This document shows positions 1-7,969 of a stretch of DNA of 64,000 nucleotides, piece by piece. The notes beneath the pieces were generated by a model, which was not told where the DNA came from, did not search any database, and saw nothing but the letters and a program-made list of their open reading frames with translations. The position numbers and the translations under genes were made by a program. Origin of the DNA: Shimia haliotis (lineage in GTDB: Bacteria; Pseudomonadota; Alphaproteobacteria; Rhodobacterales; Rhodobacteraceae); the NCBI RefSeq assembly GCF_900114415.1, contig NZ_FOSZ01000001.1, forward strand, positions 1,020,473 through 1,084,472, given 5' to 3'. The number at the start of each line of letters is the position of its first letter. The first letter of the stretch is position 1.

Positions 1-2
1 AC

Positions 3-986
3 TACTTCCTGATCGTCTCGACCTTCCTCGTGGTTGTGATCGGCACCCTCGTTGTCAACAAAATCGTCGAGCCGCATCTGGGTGAATACAAACCAACCGA
101 AGACGCAGAACTGCCGGAAATGCCGGAGGGCGCGTCGCCGAAAGAAACCCGTGCCCTGCGCCTCGCTGGTCTGGCGGCTCTGGCCTATGCTGCTCTGATT
201 GTTTGGACTGCGGTTCCGATGGAAGGCAACCTGCCTTTGCAAGGTGTGTTCTCCACCGCGTCACTGGCACCGGACACCATCGCCGCACTCGAAGCGCGCT
301 ATGGCTCAGTGAACATCACCCATGCGCCATTGTTCAAAACCCACATCCTTGTGACGATCCTGTTCTTCTTCTTCCTGATCCCGGGCTTCGTCTATGGCCG
401 TGCGGTGGGCGCGTTCAAAACCGGCTCCGACTTTGTCCGCACAATGGAAAAAGCGGCGCTCTCGATGGCAAGCTTCATCGTTATGGTCTTCTTCATGGCG
501 CAGTTCGTGGCTTACTTTAACGCCTCAAACATCGGGATCGTAATCGCGATGCAGGGTGCCGAACTGCTCGAAGCGCTGCCCGCGGACACCACCGCTGGCC
601 GGATCGCTCTGGTCCTCTGCTTTGTGGTTCTGTCTGGCTTCATCAACCTGTTCATGGGGTCGGCCTCCGCCAAATGGGCAATTCTCGCGCCGATTTTTGT
701 GCCGGTAATGATGACCGTAGGCATCACTCCGGCAGCGACGCAGATGCTTTATCGTATCGGTGACAGCAGCACGAACCTCATCACGCCGCTGATGACCTAC
801 TTCGCCTTTGTGATCACCGTGGGTGCAAAATACCGCCCTGGCTTTGGCATCGGTTCTCTCGTCTCCCTGATGCTGCCCTTCTCGATCAGCTTCATGATCG
901 GCTGGACCATCCTGTTCTTGCTCTGGGCCTTCGCTGGCCTGCCGCTTGGACCGGGCGAAGCTGTGTTCTTCACACCTCCGCAATAA
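3..986 (+). CDS. AbgT-family transporter, C-terminal part (5' end outside window)
   Basis: This is the C-terminal two thirds of an inner-membrane transporter of the AbgT family (p-aminobenzoyl-glutamate uptake, or antifolate efflux in characterised relatives). The reading frame is open to the left edge, so the true start lies outside the window; an internal GTG at 30 is not the start. About seven or eight hydrophobic segments are visible. The stretch around SSTNLITPLMTYF resembles the conserved re-entrant-loop region of the family. The family assignment rests on overall sequence character; the substrate is not deducible. A strong hairpin follows the stop at 1011-1041. Confidence 0.8.
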   Translation, partial: YFLIVSTFLVVVIGTLVVNKIVEPHLGEYKPTEDAELPEMPEGASPKETRALRLAGLAALAYAALIVWTAVPMEGNLPLQGVFSTASLAPDTIAALEARYGSVNITHAPLFKTHILVTILFFFFLIPGFVYGRAVGAFKTGSDFVRTMEKAALSMASFIVMVFFMAQFVAYFNASNIGIVIAMQGAELLEALPADTTAGRIALVLCFVVLSGFINLFMGSASAKWAILAPIFVPVMMTVGITPAATQMLYRIGDSSTNLITPLMTYFAFVITVGAKYRPGFGIGSLVSLMLPFSISFMIGWTILFLLWAFAGLPLGPGEAVFFTPPQ

Positions 987-1003
987 GCCGCGGCACCACG
1001 ACA

Positions 1004-1045
1004 AAAACTGGGGCAGCTGTTCAGGGTTTGAACAGCTGCCCTATT
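1004..1045. terminator. Bidirectional hairpin terminator overlapping the 3' end of the gamma-carbonic anhydrase gene
   Basis: A perfect 13-bp stem (1011-1023 with 1029-1041) surrounds the 5-nt loop GGGTT. On the minus strand the stem is followed by CAGTTTTTG, as expected for an intrinsic terminator of the carbonic anhydrase gene. That gene's stop codon and last few codons lie inside the stem. On the plus strand it lies 25 bp after the AbgT stop and can serve the convergent gene, although the T-run there is poor. Confidence 0.75.
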
Positions 1046-1569
1046 TCGTTGAACTGATCCGCTGCAAACAGATCCTCGCCTTTGGCAAAATTTCGAGCAT
1101 TGATTTCGTAAAACCGCGCGTTGGCCAAATTCGCCGCGCCGTTGTCTCGCGTGGCCACAACTTTGGCCGGCACGCCCGCGATCACAGTATTCTCGGGAAA
1201 CACCGACCCTTCCGAAACAATCGCGTGGCCTGCGACAATCGAGTTCGCGCCGATCTTGGCTCCGTCCATGATCGTGGCCCCGATGCCGATCAAGCAGCGA
1301 TCGCCAATCTCACAGCCATGCAACGTCGCGCGGTGGGTGATGGAACAATCCTCGCCGACAACCGTCGCAGACCCCGCCCCGACATGGATCATCACAAAAT
1401 CCTGTATATTCGTGCGCGCGCCAATGCGGATCTCAAACACCTCCGCACGCGTCACAACATGCGGCCAGATCGACGCGCCTTTGCCGACATGAACCTTGCC
1501 ATAAAGCAGTGCAGTCTCGTGAACAAAGGCCGGCTCATCCAGCGTGACGTGTTTCCCGATATGTCCCAT
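1021..1569 (-). CDS. Gamma-carbonic anhydrase family protein (left-handed beta-helix)
   Basis: This 182-residue hexapeptide-repeat protein belongs to the gamma-carbonic anhydrase/YrdA/PaaY group. Repeating [LIV]-G-x4 turns fill most of the sequence. Candidate zinc ligands are His62 (IHVG), His79 and His84 (THRATLHG); the last two have the His-x4-His spacing of the family. The start at 1569 is preferred over an upstream in-frame ATG because GGAGG sits 5 nt before it. Whether it hydrates CO2 or is only structurally related cannot be told. Transcription ends at the hairpin overlapping its stop, and a repeat array lies about 145 bp upstream. Confidence 0.85.
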   Translation of the reverse strand: MGHIGKHVTLDEPAFVHETALLYGKVHVGKGASIWPHVVTRAEVFEIRIGARTNIQDFVMIHVGAGSATVVGEDCSITHRATLHGCEIGDRCLIGIGATIMDGAKIGANSIVAGHAIVSEGSVFPENTVIAGVPAKVVATRDNGAANLANARFYEINARNFAKGEDLFAADQFNEIGQLFKP

Positions 1570-1712
1570 CCATTCCTCCGTTTTGGCCATCCAACGGCTC
1601 AGCCCCAATCAGGTCAATCGCTCCGCGCACACCTCCCGCCACGTCACCCTGCCGCAGCCCCTCCGGCAACACCGCGCGTTAACAACAGTCCCGCGCCGAA
1701 ACCGCACTCCCG

Positions 1713-1755
1713 CGATACCGACGCAATACCGACGTTTTACCGACGGAAAACCGAC
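1713..1755 (-). repeat. Four-unit 11-bp periodic repeat (GTCGGTNNNNN), intergenic
   Basis: Read on the minus strand, four 11-bp units follow one another exactly: GTCGGTTTTCC, GTCGGTAAAAC, GTCGGTATTGC, GTCGGTATCGC. The core GTCGGT therefore recurs on the same face of the helix. The array starts 16 bp after the stop of the N-demethylase-like gene and about 145 bp before the carbonic anhydrase start. The last three units recur in the same order at 12872-12904. The function is unknown. Confidence 0.85.
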
Positions 1756-1770
1756 CAGAAATTTGAGCGT

Positions 1771-2508
1771 TTAGAATTGGACGTCTTCGCGCCGAAGAAC
1801 AAAGGTGTGAATGCCAAAAACCACGGCCTGAGTTTTTGGCAGTCTGAGCAAACTCTGCCGCTCGGTGCGCAAGTAATCCCCTTCGACTTCCTGTTTTCGC
1901 GGGGCGTTTTCACGCATGGGATGAAACAGATCCGGATCGAGATACCAATTCGCATTCTTGCGCCACATCGGTCGGCCCACCTTGATCCCGTCAAACAGTC
2001 TCTGCACTCTCTTTGCCACGTCCCCATCATACTCGGGCACCGGAATATGTATAGAAGTCAGAGGCTTGCCGATCTTTTCCGAAAGGGTCCAACTGGCCGG
2101 AAAACACAGAACCGCAGCCGTCATAACATGCTCATCACCGCGGCGCTCATGGATGCAAAAATCCTGCTGCACCAATCGCCCGACAGTGCCCAAGGGATCT
2201 CGGCGGTCAACCGTAACCCGCCTTTGATCCGGACACAGAACCTCCCCTTCGGAAACTTCAAAATCATCCCGCAGGGCAAGATCGGCCAGCACCGCGTCCA
2301 ACAGTTCCTCACATGCCGGCTCCGCCCCCTCTGTAATATCCAGAACCTCAGAGCGCCGCTCGGACAAAAACCGTTCTCTTTCAGACATTTGCGCCCCATA
2401 GACTTCATCTACCATGATCCAGTCCTCCGGAGTCATAGGGGAAATTCCAGGCAGCTTGACCTCGGCCAAAGCATCATAAGGAACGGTCGTTTGTACGATC
2501 TCAGTCAT
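1771..2508 (-). CDS. Heme-dependent oxidative N-demethylase alpha-subunit-like protein (DUF3445)
   Basis: A 245-residue cytoplasmic protein of the DUF3445/HODM family, whose studied members are heme-containing subunits of dimethylamine monooxygenase. The family pattern is visible in the C-terminal half: WTLSEKIGKPLTSIHIPVPEY, a KVGRPMWRKNANW segment, and the R-x-E-R-Q-x-L-x-R-L-P motif followed by VVFGIHT. No other subunits (ferredoxin reductase, DmmABC-like) are nearby, so the substrate is open. It is divergent from the DMSP lyase gene across a 115-bp gap, which suggests shared regulation but does not prove it. Confidence 0.8.
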   Translation of the reverse strand: MTEIVQTTVPYDALAEVKLPGISPMTPEDWIMVDEVYGAQMSERERFLSERRSEVLDITEGAEPACEELLDAVLADLALRDDFEVSEGEVLCPDQRRVTVDRRDPLGTVGRLVQQDFCIHERRGDEHVMTAAVLCFPASWTLSEKIGKPLTSIHIPVPEYDGDVAKRVQRLFDGIKVGRPMWRKNANWYLDPDLFHPMRENAPRKQEVEGDYLRTERQSLLRLPKTQAVVFGIHTFVLRREDVQF

Positions 2509-2623
2509 GTCCCTTTGCTAGCCCACCCGCTGTCAGCGCGCACCAAAAAACGGCACAAAACGTCGCTTCTCAACGCGCCATCCGACGATTCGCACGCCCA
2601 CAGTAGGCACAAGGGAGGCCACA

Positions 2624-3967
2624 ATGACCCAACACTACAGCGACACCCGCAAGATTGACCCCTCACGCGGCGCAATGCTCGGGGACAACACCCCCAACGA
2701 CGGCAACCGGATCGAGATCGGTCCAACACGCCTCGCCCTTCAGGAATGGGCCGCCGCCGGCCTTGTGCAACCCGACTTGCAAGCCATGCGCCGCCACCGC
2801 TGGGAGCGACTGACCCGCCACATCGTAGAGCGTGGCTATGGTGGCCTCTTGATGTTTGATCCCCTCAACATCCGATACGCCACCGACAGCACAAACATGC
2901 AGCTCTGGAACACCCACAATCCCTTCCGCGCAGTCCTCCTTTGCGCCGACGGGTATATGGTGATCTGGGACTATAAAAACTCCCCATTCCTAAGCGAATT
3001 CAATCCTCTAGTACGCGAAGCGCGCTCAGGCGCCGACCTATTTTATTTCGACCGAGGCGACAAAATCGACGTCGCGGCGGACGTCTTTTCCAACGAGGTC
3101 CGCGTCCTGCTCCAAGAACACGCAGGCGGCAACAAACGCCTCGCTGTCGACAAGATCATGCTGCACGGCCTGCGCGCGCTTGAGGCTCAGGGCTTTGAGA
3201 TCATGGAAGGCGAAGAAGTCACCGAAAAGTCCCGTTCGGTCAAAGGTCCCGACGAAATTCTCGCCATGCGTTGCGCCAATCACGCTTGCGAAACCGCCGT
3301 CGCTGAAATGGAGAAATTCGCCCGCGAAAATGTGCCACTCGGCAATACGTCCGAAGATGACATCTGGGCCGTGCTGCATGCCGAAAACATAAAACGCGGC
3401 GGCGAATGGATCGAAACCCGTCTGCTGGCGTCTGGTCCCCGCACCAACCCTTGGTTTCAGGAATGCGGACCACGCATCACCCAACCCAACGAAATTATCT
3501 CTTTTGACACCGACCTCATCGGCGCCTACGGCATTTGCATCGACATCTCCCGAAGTTGGTGGATCGGTGACCAAAAGCCAACAGACGCAATGGTTTACGC
3601 CATGCGCCACGCCCACGAACATATCATGACCAACATGGAAATGCTCAAACCCGGCGTGACCATTCCCGAGTTGACGGCCAATGCCCACAAACTTGACGAC
3701 AAATTCATGCAGCAAAAATACGGCTGTCTGATGCACGGCGTCGGGCTCTGCGATGAATGGCCACTTGTGGCCTATGCGGACAAGGCCGTTCCGGGCGCGT
3801 TTGATTACCCGCTTGAGGCTGGCACTGTGCTTTGCGTCGAGGCTCTGGTGGGAGAAGTCGGCGGCGATTTTTCGATCAAGCTCGAAGATCAGGTGCTGAT
3901 CACCGAAGACGGCTACGAAAATCTCACCACTTACCCGTTTGATCCCGCTTTGATGGGCGAAAGCTAA
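2624..3967 (+). CDS. dddP: DMSP lyase DddP (M24-peptidase fold)
   Basis: A 447-residue protein that cleaves dimethylsulfoniopropionate to dimethyl sulfide and acrylate. It has the creatinase/M24 fold but is not a peptidase. Metal ligands described for the Ruegeria enzyme are present at the same numbers: Asp295, Asp297, Asp307, His371, Glu406 and Glu421. The proposed catalytic base Asp377 and the pocket residues Trp95 and Tyr366 are also present. The ATG start is preceded by GGGAGG. No acrylate-utilisation genes or other ddd genes are visible nearby. The identity is as sure as sequence alone allows. Confidence 0.95.
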   Translation: MTQHYSDTRKIDPSRGAMLGDNTPNDGNRIEIGPTRLALQEWAAAGLVQPDLQAMRRHRWERLTRHIVERGYGGLLMFDPLNIRYATDSTNMQLWNTHNPFRAVLLCADGYMVIWDYKNSPFLSEFNPLVREARSGADLFYFDRGDKIDVAADVFSNEVRVLLQEHAGGNKRLAVDKIMLHGLRALEAQGFEIMEGEEVTEKSRSVKGPDEILAMRCANHACETAVAEMEKFARENVPLGNTSEDDIWAVLHAENIKRGGEWIETRLLASGPRTNPWFQECGPRITQPNEIISFDTDLIGAYGICIDISRSWWIGDQKPTDAMVYAMRHAHEHIMTNMEMLKPGVTIPELTANAHKLDDKFMQQKYGCLMHGVGLCDEWPLVAYADKAVPGAFDYPLEAGTVLCVEALVGEVGGDFSIKLEDQVLITEDGYENLTTYPFDPALMGES

Positions 3968-3983
3968 CACAGAAAGTCACCAT

Positions 3984-4021
3984 AGCGTTATCTGGGGCCT
4001 GCCGCCCTTCACGGTAACGCT
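3984..4021 (+). terminator. Weak stem-loop after dddP
   Basis: A 7-bp inverted repeat (AGCGTTA at 3984-3990 with TAACGCT at 4015-4021) encloses a 24-nt loop just after the dddP stop. No clear U-tract follows, so it may be a weak terminator or a processing structure. Confidence 0.3.
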
Positions 4022-4065
4022 TTGGTCACGCACATTGGTCAGCATGGAGCAGCAAGGAGCCAGCC

Positions 4066-5277
4066 ATGCCCACCAAACGCATCACCTTTCCCGGCCATGA
4101 CGGCGGCAATCTTGCTGCACGGCTTGACCTGCCAGACGGGCCGCATCTGGCCACGGCCATCTTCGCCCATTGTTTCACCTGTTCCAAAGACATCCCCGCC
4201 GCCCGCCGCATCGCCAGCAGACTAAGCGCGATGGGCATTGCGGTATTGCGCTTTGACTTCACAGGGCTTGGTCACTCGGAAGGTGAGTTCTCCAACACGA
4301 ATTTTTCCTCCAACATCAAAGATGTACGCGCAGCAGCTCATTTTCTTTCTGCTTCAGGCATGCCGCCCGATCTGCTAATCGGCCATAGCCTTGGTGGCGC
4401 GGCCGTCCTGCGCACGGCGGGCGACATCGAAACGGTCAAGGCGGTCGCAACACTGGGCGCGCCCTTTGATCCCGGTCATGTGACGCACAACTTTGGCGGC
4501 GCTCTCGAGGCGATCGAAAAACACGGGCAAGCCGAGGTGCAACTCGGCGGACGCCCGTTCACGATCCGGCAAAGCTTTGTGGATGATGTGAACGCCGCCA
4601 ATCTCGCGCCAGCCATCTCAGGGCTCAAACGGGCGCTGCTAGTCCTGCACGCACCTCGCGATGAAATCGTCGATATCGAAAACGCCAGCGCAATTTTTCA
4701 GGCGGCAAAACACCCCAAAAGCTTTGTCACGCTGGATGATGCCGACCACCTGATCTCGGACGGTGAGGATGCCGAATACGCCGCAGAGGTGATCGCAGCT
4801 TGGGCAGGTCGTTATCTTAACCTGCGTCCGCCCGCACCGCCACCCGGCGCGCCGGAGGGCATTGTGCGCGTGTCCGAAGCCGACCCCAAGGGGTTTTTGC
4901 AGGATGTGAACGCCGGCCCTCTGCATCACGCACTGGCAGACGAACCGCTCGCTTACGGCGGCACAAATCGCGGCATGACCCCCTACGGATTTCTCGCCGC
5001 CGGTCTGGGTGCCTGCACGTCCATGACCATCCGCATGTACGCCCGCCGCAAGGGCTGGCCTCTGGATCATGTCTGGGTCGACGTCAGCCACGACAAACTA
5101 CACGTCAAAGATGCCGAGGCTCCGAATGGCGACAAGGTCGACACGTTCAAACGGGTCATCCACCTGACGGGTGACTTGGATCAAACTCAGCGTGATCGTC
5201 TAGTTGAAATTGCGGACAAATGCCCTGTTCACAAAACCTTAGAGCGCACAAGCAAAGTGATCACGACAGTCGGTTGA
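4066..5277 (+). CDS. Bifunctional alpha/beta hydrolase - OsmC fusion protein
   Basis: A 403-residue two-domain protein. Residues 1-250 form an alpha/beta hydrolase with nucleophile Ser108 in GHSLGG; Asp199 and His228 are candidates for the rest of the triad. Residues 265-403 form an OsmC/Ohr-type domain with the two redox cysteines Cys317 (GACTSM) and Cys386 (CPVH), which in relatives reduce organic hydroperoxides. One polypeptide thus may join an esterase-like activity to peroxide reduction. AGGAG lies 6-10 nt upstream of the ATG. It ends 1 nt from the convergent small gene on the minus strand. The physiological substrate is unknown. Confidence 0.85.
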   Translation: MPTKRITFPGHDGGNLAARLDLPDGPHLATAIFAHCFTCSKDIPAARRIASRLSAMGIAVLRFDFTGLGHSEGEFSNTNFSSNIKDVRAAAHFLSASGMPPDLLIGHSLGGAAVLRTAGDIETVKAVATLGAPFDPGHVTHNFGGALEAIEKHGQAEVQLGGRPFTIRQSFVDDVNAANLAPAISGLKRALLVLHAPRDEIVDIENASAIFQAAKHPKSFVTLDDADHLISDGEDAEYAAEVIAAWAGRYLNLRPPAPPPGAPEGIVRVSEADPKGFLQDVNAGPLHHALADEPLAYGGTNRGMTPYGFLAAGLGACTSMTIRMYARRKGWPLDHVWVDVSHDKLHVKDAEAPNGDKVDTFKRVIHLTGDLDQTQRDRLVEIADKCPVHKTLERTSKVITTVG

Positions 5278-5278
5278 C

Positions 5279-5617
5279 CTAATCGTCATAAGCGCCATCC
5301 GAAAAGGATCGATCTGATCCGACAAAGCGAATGGTGTCGCCTTGACGGGCGACATCGTAGCAGTCCCACAGTCCGCTAGGCGGCCACTGGCTGCAATATT
5401 GATCACCGCGCACCTGCCAATACCCCCAGCTCTCTGTTTCCGCGTCATAAAGCGTTCGACCTGACGCATAAAACACCTGCATCGCCGCCTCATAACGCAA
5501 CGTGCGTTCGCTCAGCGCATCCGTGATCTCCTTGCCCGTCAAAATCGTCCAGTCCGAGGCCTGCACGCCCCCGCCACAAAGCGTCAAAACGCCCCAAACA
5601 ACGGCAATACGTCCCAC
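5279..5617 (-). CDS. Small secreted protein, function unknown
   Basis: A 112-residue protein with a probable signal peptide (hydrophobic stretch to about residue 20, ending VQA-SDW). The mature part is rich in aromatic residues and holds two cysteines (CSQW, WDCY) that could form a disulfide. The start is GTG, chosen because GGAGGGG lies just upstream. It is convergent with the hydrolase-OsmC gene and divergent from purB. I do not recognise a family. Confidence 0.65.
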   Translation of the reverse strand: MGRIAVVWGVLTLCGGGVQASDWTILTGKEITDALSERTLRYEAAMQVFYASGRTLYDAETESWGYWQVRGDQYCSQWPPSGLWDCYDVARQGDTIRFVGSDRSFSDGAYDD

Positions 5618-5697
5618 TTGGCCCCTCCTGTCTTGCTGATTTGATCAACACAGTCTAAACCGCGCGCAACCCCAGCTACACAACACAAGGCCGTGAT

Positions 5698-7002
5698 ATG
5701 ATCCCTCGCTACGCCCGCCCCGATATGGTTGCCGTCTGGTCGCCTGAAACCAAATTCCGCATCTGGTTCGAGATCGAGGCGCACGCCTGCGACGCAATGG
5801 CCAAACTGGGTGTGATCCCACAGGAGAACGCCGACGCCGTGTGGAAGGCCAAGGACGTCGAATTCGACGTGGCCCGCATCGACGAAATCGAAGCCGTGAC
5901 CAAACACGACGTTATCGCCTTCCTGACCCACCTCGCCGAACATGTCGGCTCCGAAGAAGCACGCTTTGTACATCAGGGCATGACTTCGTCTGACGTGTTG
6001 GACACCTGCCTGAACGTGCAGATGGTCAAAGCTGCCGACATCCTGCTGGAAGGCATGGATAAGGTACTGGCAGCACTGAAGAAACGCGCACTTGAGCACA
6101 AAGACACCCTGCGTGTTGGCCGCTCCCACGGCATTCACGCAGAACCCACCACCATGGGCCTCACTTTCGCACGCTTCTATGCCGAAATGGACCGGAACAA
6201 GAACCGTCTGGAAAAAGCTCGCTGGGAAGTGGCGACCGGTGCCGTGTCCGGCGCGGTCGGCACATTCGCCAACATCGATCCTGCCGTCGAAGAGCATGTG
6301 TGCGAGCAACTGGGCCTGCGCCCCGAGCCGATCTCCACACAAGTTATCCCGCGCGACCGTCACGCGATGTTCTTTGCCACGCTCGGCGTGATCGCCTCTT
6401 CGATCGAAAACATCGCTGTTGAAATCCGCCACATGCAGCGCACCGAAGTTCTGGAAGGGGCGGAATTCTTCTCCATGGGCCAGAAAGGCTCCTCTGCGAT
6501 GCCGCACAAGAAGAACCCGGTTCTGACCGAGAACCTGACGGGTCTGGCTCGTCTGGTGCGCATGACCGTTATTCCTGCGATGGAAAACGTCGCCCTCTGG
6601 CACGAGCGTGACATTTCCCACAGCTCGGTTGAACGCGGGATCGGCCCCGACGCCACCATCACGCTGGACTTTGCTCTGAACCGTCTGGCCGGTGTTGTCG
6701 ACAAGATGCTGATCTTCCCCGAGAACATGCTCGACAACATGAACAAATTCCCCGGCCTTGTGATGTCGCAGCGCGTTCTGTTGGCTCTCACACAGGCTGG
6801 CGTGAGCCGCGAAGACGCCTACTCCATGGTGCAGCGCAACGCTCTGAAAGTCTGGGAAGAACGCGTTGATTTCCAGGAACAGCTTCTGGCGGATGAAGAT
6901 GTGGTCAAAGCGCTTGGCGTGGATGGCATCAACGAGAAATTCGACATGGGGTATCACACAAAACACGTCGACACGATCTTCAAGCGGGTGTTTGGAGAGT
7001 AA
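5698..7002 (+). CDS. purB: Adenylosuccinate lyase
   Basis: A 434-residue enzyme of purine synthesis. It releases fumarate from SAICAR and from adenylosuccinate in the cytoplasm. The fumarase/aspartase superfamily signature SSAMPHKKNP lies at residues 265-274, with the catalytic loop serine in it. The substrate-binding MTSSD (95-99) and the His in RSHG (about residue 144) are present. Length is normal for the short bacterial type. A clear terminator follows. Confidence 0.97.
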   Translation: MIPRYARPDMVAVWSPETKFRIWFEIEAHACDAMAKLGVIPQENADAVWKAKDVEFDVARIDEIEAVTKHDVIAFLTHLAEHVGSEEARFVHQGMTSSDVLDTCLNVQMVKAADILLEGMDKVLAALKKRALEHKDTLRVGRSHGIHAEPTTMGLTFARFYAEMDRNKNRLEKARWEVATGAVSGAVGTFANIDPAVEEHVCEQLGLRPEPISTQVIPRDRHAMFFATLGVIASSIENIAVEIRHMQRTEVLEGAEFFSMGQKGSSAMPHKKNPVLTENLTGLARLVRMTVIPAMENVALWHERDISHSSVERGIGPDATITLDFALNRLAGVVDKMLIFPENMLDNMNKFPGLVMSQRVLLALTQAGVSREDAYSMVQRNALKVWEERVDFQEQLLADEDVVKALGVDGINEKFDMGYHTKHVDTIFKRVFGE

Positions 7003-7027
7003 CTCAACCCATTGATACTTATACCAA

Positions 7028-7057
7028 AGGTCGCCCATCTCTGGGCGGCCTTTTCAT
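7028..7057 (+). terminator. Intrinsic terminator of purB
   Basis: The stem GGTCGCCCA / TGGGCGGCC (one G-U pair) with a short loop is followed directly by TTTTCATTTTT. It lies 26 nt after the purB stop. Confidence 0.8.
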
Positions 7058-7136
7058 TTTTCCACCCACTAACAACCCTGTGATTTAGCGATTTCGCGTT
7101 ACCGTGCTAGCCTTTCTGAAAATCAGGGAGGCACCA

Positions 7137-7292
7137 ATGACGTTGAAATCACTGATCATCGCGGCCGCAATGGCCACCACACCCGGACTGGCATTTGCCA
7201 TGGGATGTAGCTCCGATCACGTCGTGATGAGCTGCGCGGCCGGATCGATTTGGGATGTCGAAAAGCAGCGCTGCATAACCGCGACAGGTTGA
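7137..7292 (+). CDS. Tiny secreted cysteine-motif protein
   Basis: A 51-residue product whose first 21 residues form a signal peptide (ends AFA). The mature peptide is only about 30 residues. It contains C-x(12)-C-A-A-G-S-I-W-D-V-E-K-Q-R-C, i.e. a C-x2-G-x2-W-x6-C core. The start at ATG 7137 has GGGAGG 5 nt upstream, which beats an in-frame start at 7104. The same motif recurs in the next gene, which suggests duplication or a shared partner. Function unknown. Confidence 0.65.
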   Translation: MTLKSLIIAAAMATTPGLAFAMGCSSDHVVMSCAAGSIWDVEKQRCITATG

Positions 7293-7369
7293 TCCACACC
7301 AGAAAAACTGGCGTATTACACTAAGCCTCGCTCAAAAGATGCTAGGCCATTTCAGGAGTTTGTTTCGCA

Positions 7370-7900
7370 ATGATGAAAGTTGTTCTATCCGCCGCTGTAG
7401 CGTTCACCTTCGCCGCCCCGGTCTTTGCGGCTGGCGACGCAACACCCACCGCGCCCAAGCCGGTTAAGGAATGCAAAAACGGAAAGGTTTGGAGCGAGAA
7501 GAAAAACCGCTGCACGAAACCGGAAAACGCCAGCCTCACCGATGATCAGCTTTATGACAACGTCCGGTCACTGGCGCACAATGATCGCTATGACGACGCC
7601 CAATCTGTTCTGGCGGCCATGTCCGATCAGTCGGAGGATCGCGTGTTGACCTACTGGGGGTTCACCCATCGCAAACTTGGCGATGTGACCCGAGGCATGG
7701 CGTTCTACGATCAGGCGATCACCCAGAACCCCAACAACATCCTCGCGCGTTCCTACCTCGGTCAGGCCCATGTTGAGGCCGGCAATCTTGTCGCTGCCCG
7801 CGCGGAATTGACTGAGATCCGCCAGCGCGGTGGCTCAGGCACATGGGCCGAGACCTCGCTTGCCTCCGCAATTCAAACCGGCGTGACGTTTAACTACTGA
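7370..7900 (+). CDS. Periplasmic TPR-repeat protein with N-terminal Cys motif
   Basis: A 176-residue secreted protein with a signal peptide to about residue 20 (VFA-AG). A short motif CKNGKVWSEKKNRC follows at about residues 36-49; it matches the C-x2-G-x2-W-x6-C motif of the preceding gene. From about residue 60 to 170 there are two to three tetratricopeptide-like helices (AFYDQAITQNPNNILARSYLGQ is typical). It probably acts as a protein-interaction module in the periplasm. The partner is unknown. Confidence 0.7.
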   Translation: MMKVVLSAAVAFTFAAPVFAAGDATPTAPKPVKECKNGKVWSEKKNRCTKPENASLTDDQLYDNVRSLAHNDRYDDAQSVLAAMSDQSEDRVLTYWGFTHRKLGDVTRGMAFYDQAITQNPNNILARSYLGQAHVEAGNLVAARAELTEIRQRGGSGTWAETSLASAIQTGVTFNY

Positions 7901-7925
7901 TTTCCCGCCGATATTCAGGGTTTCT

Positions 7926-7963
7926 TTAGTCTTGAGTGCTTGAGTGCGCCCAAGACTAAGGAG
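7926..7963 (+). promoter_or_regulatory. Leader hairpin overlapping the fliG ribosome binding site
   Basis: A 9-bp perfect stem TTAGTCTTG (7926-7934) / CAAGACTAA (7951-7959) runs into the Shine-Dalgarno AAGGAG (7958-7963) that serves the ATG at 7970. The loop carries the tandem 8-mer CTTGAGTG-CTTGAGTG, which begins inside the left arm. In RNA this could limit ribosome access to fliG. Confidence 0.5.
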
Positions 7964-7969
7964 AACCCT

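Noticed and set aside
946..2658. 570-codon open frame on the plus strand
   Set aside because: It is antisense to the carbonic anhydrase and N-demethylase-like genes. The product is Arg/His/Pro-rich with no domain pattern, typical of high-GC shadow frames.
5584..7038. 484-codon minus-strand frame over purB
   Set aside because: It is the reverse shadow of purB: His/Val/Gly-rich without motif, and purB has full catalytic signatures.
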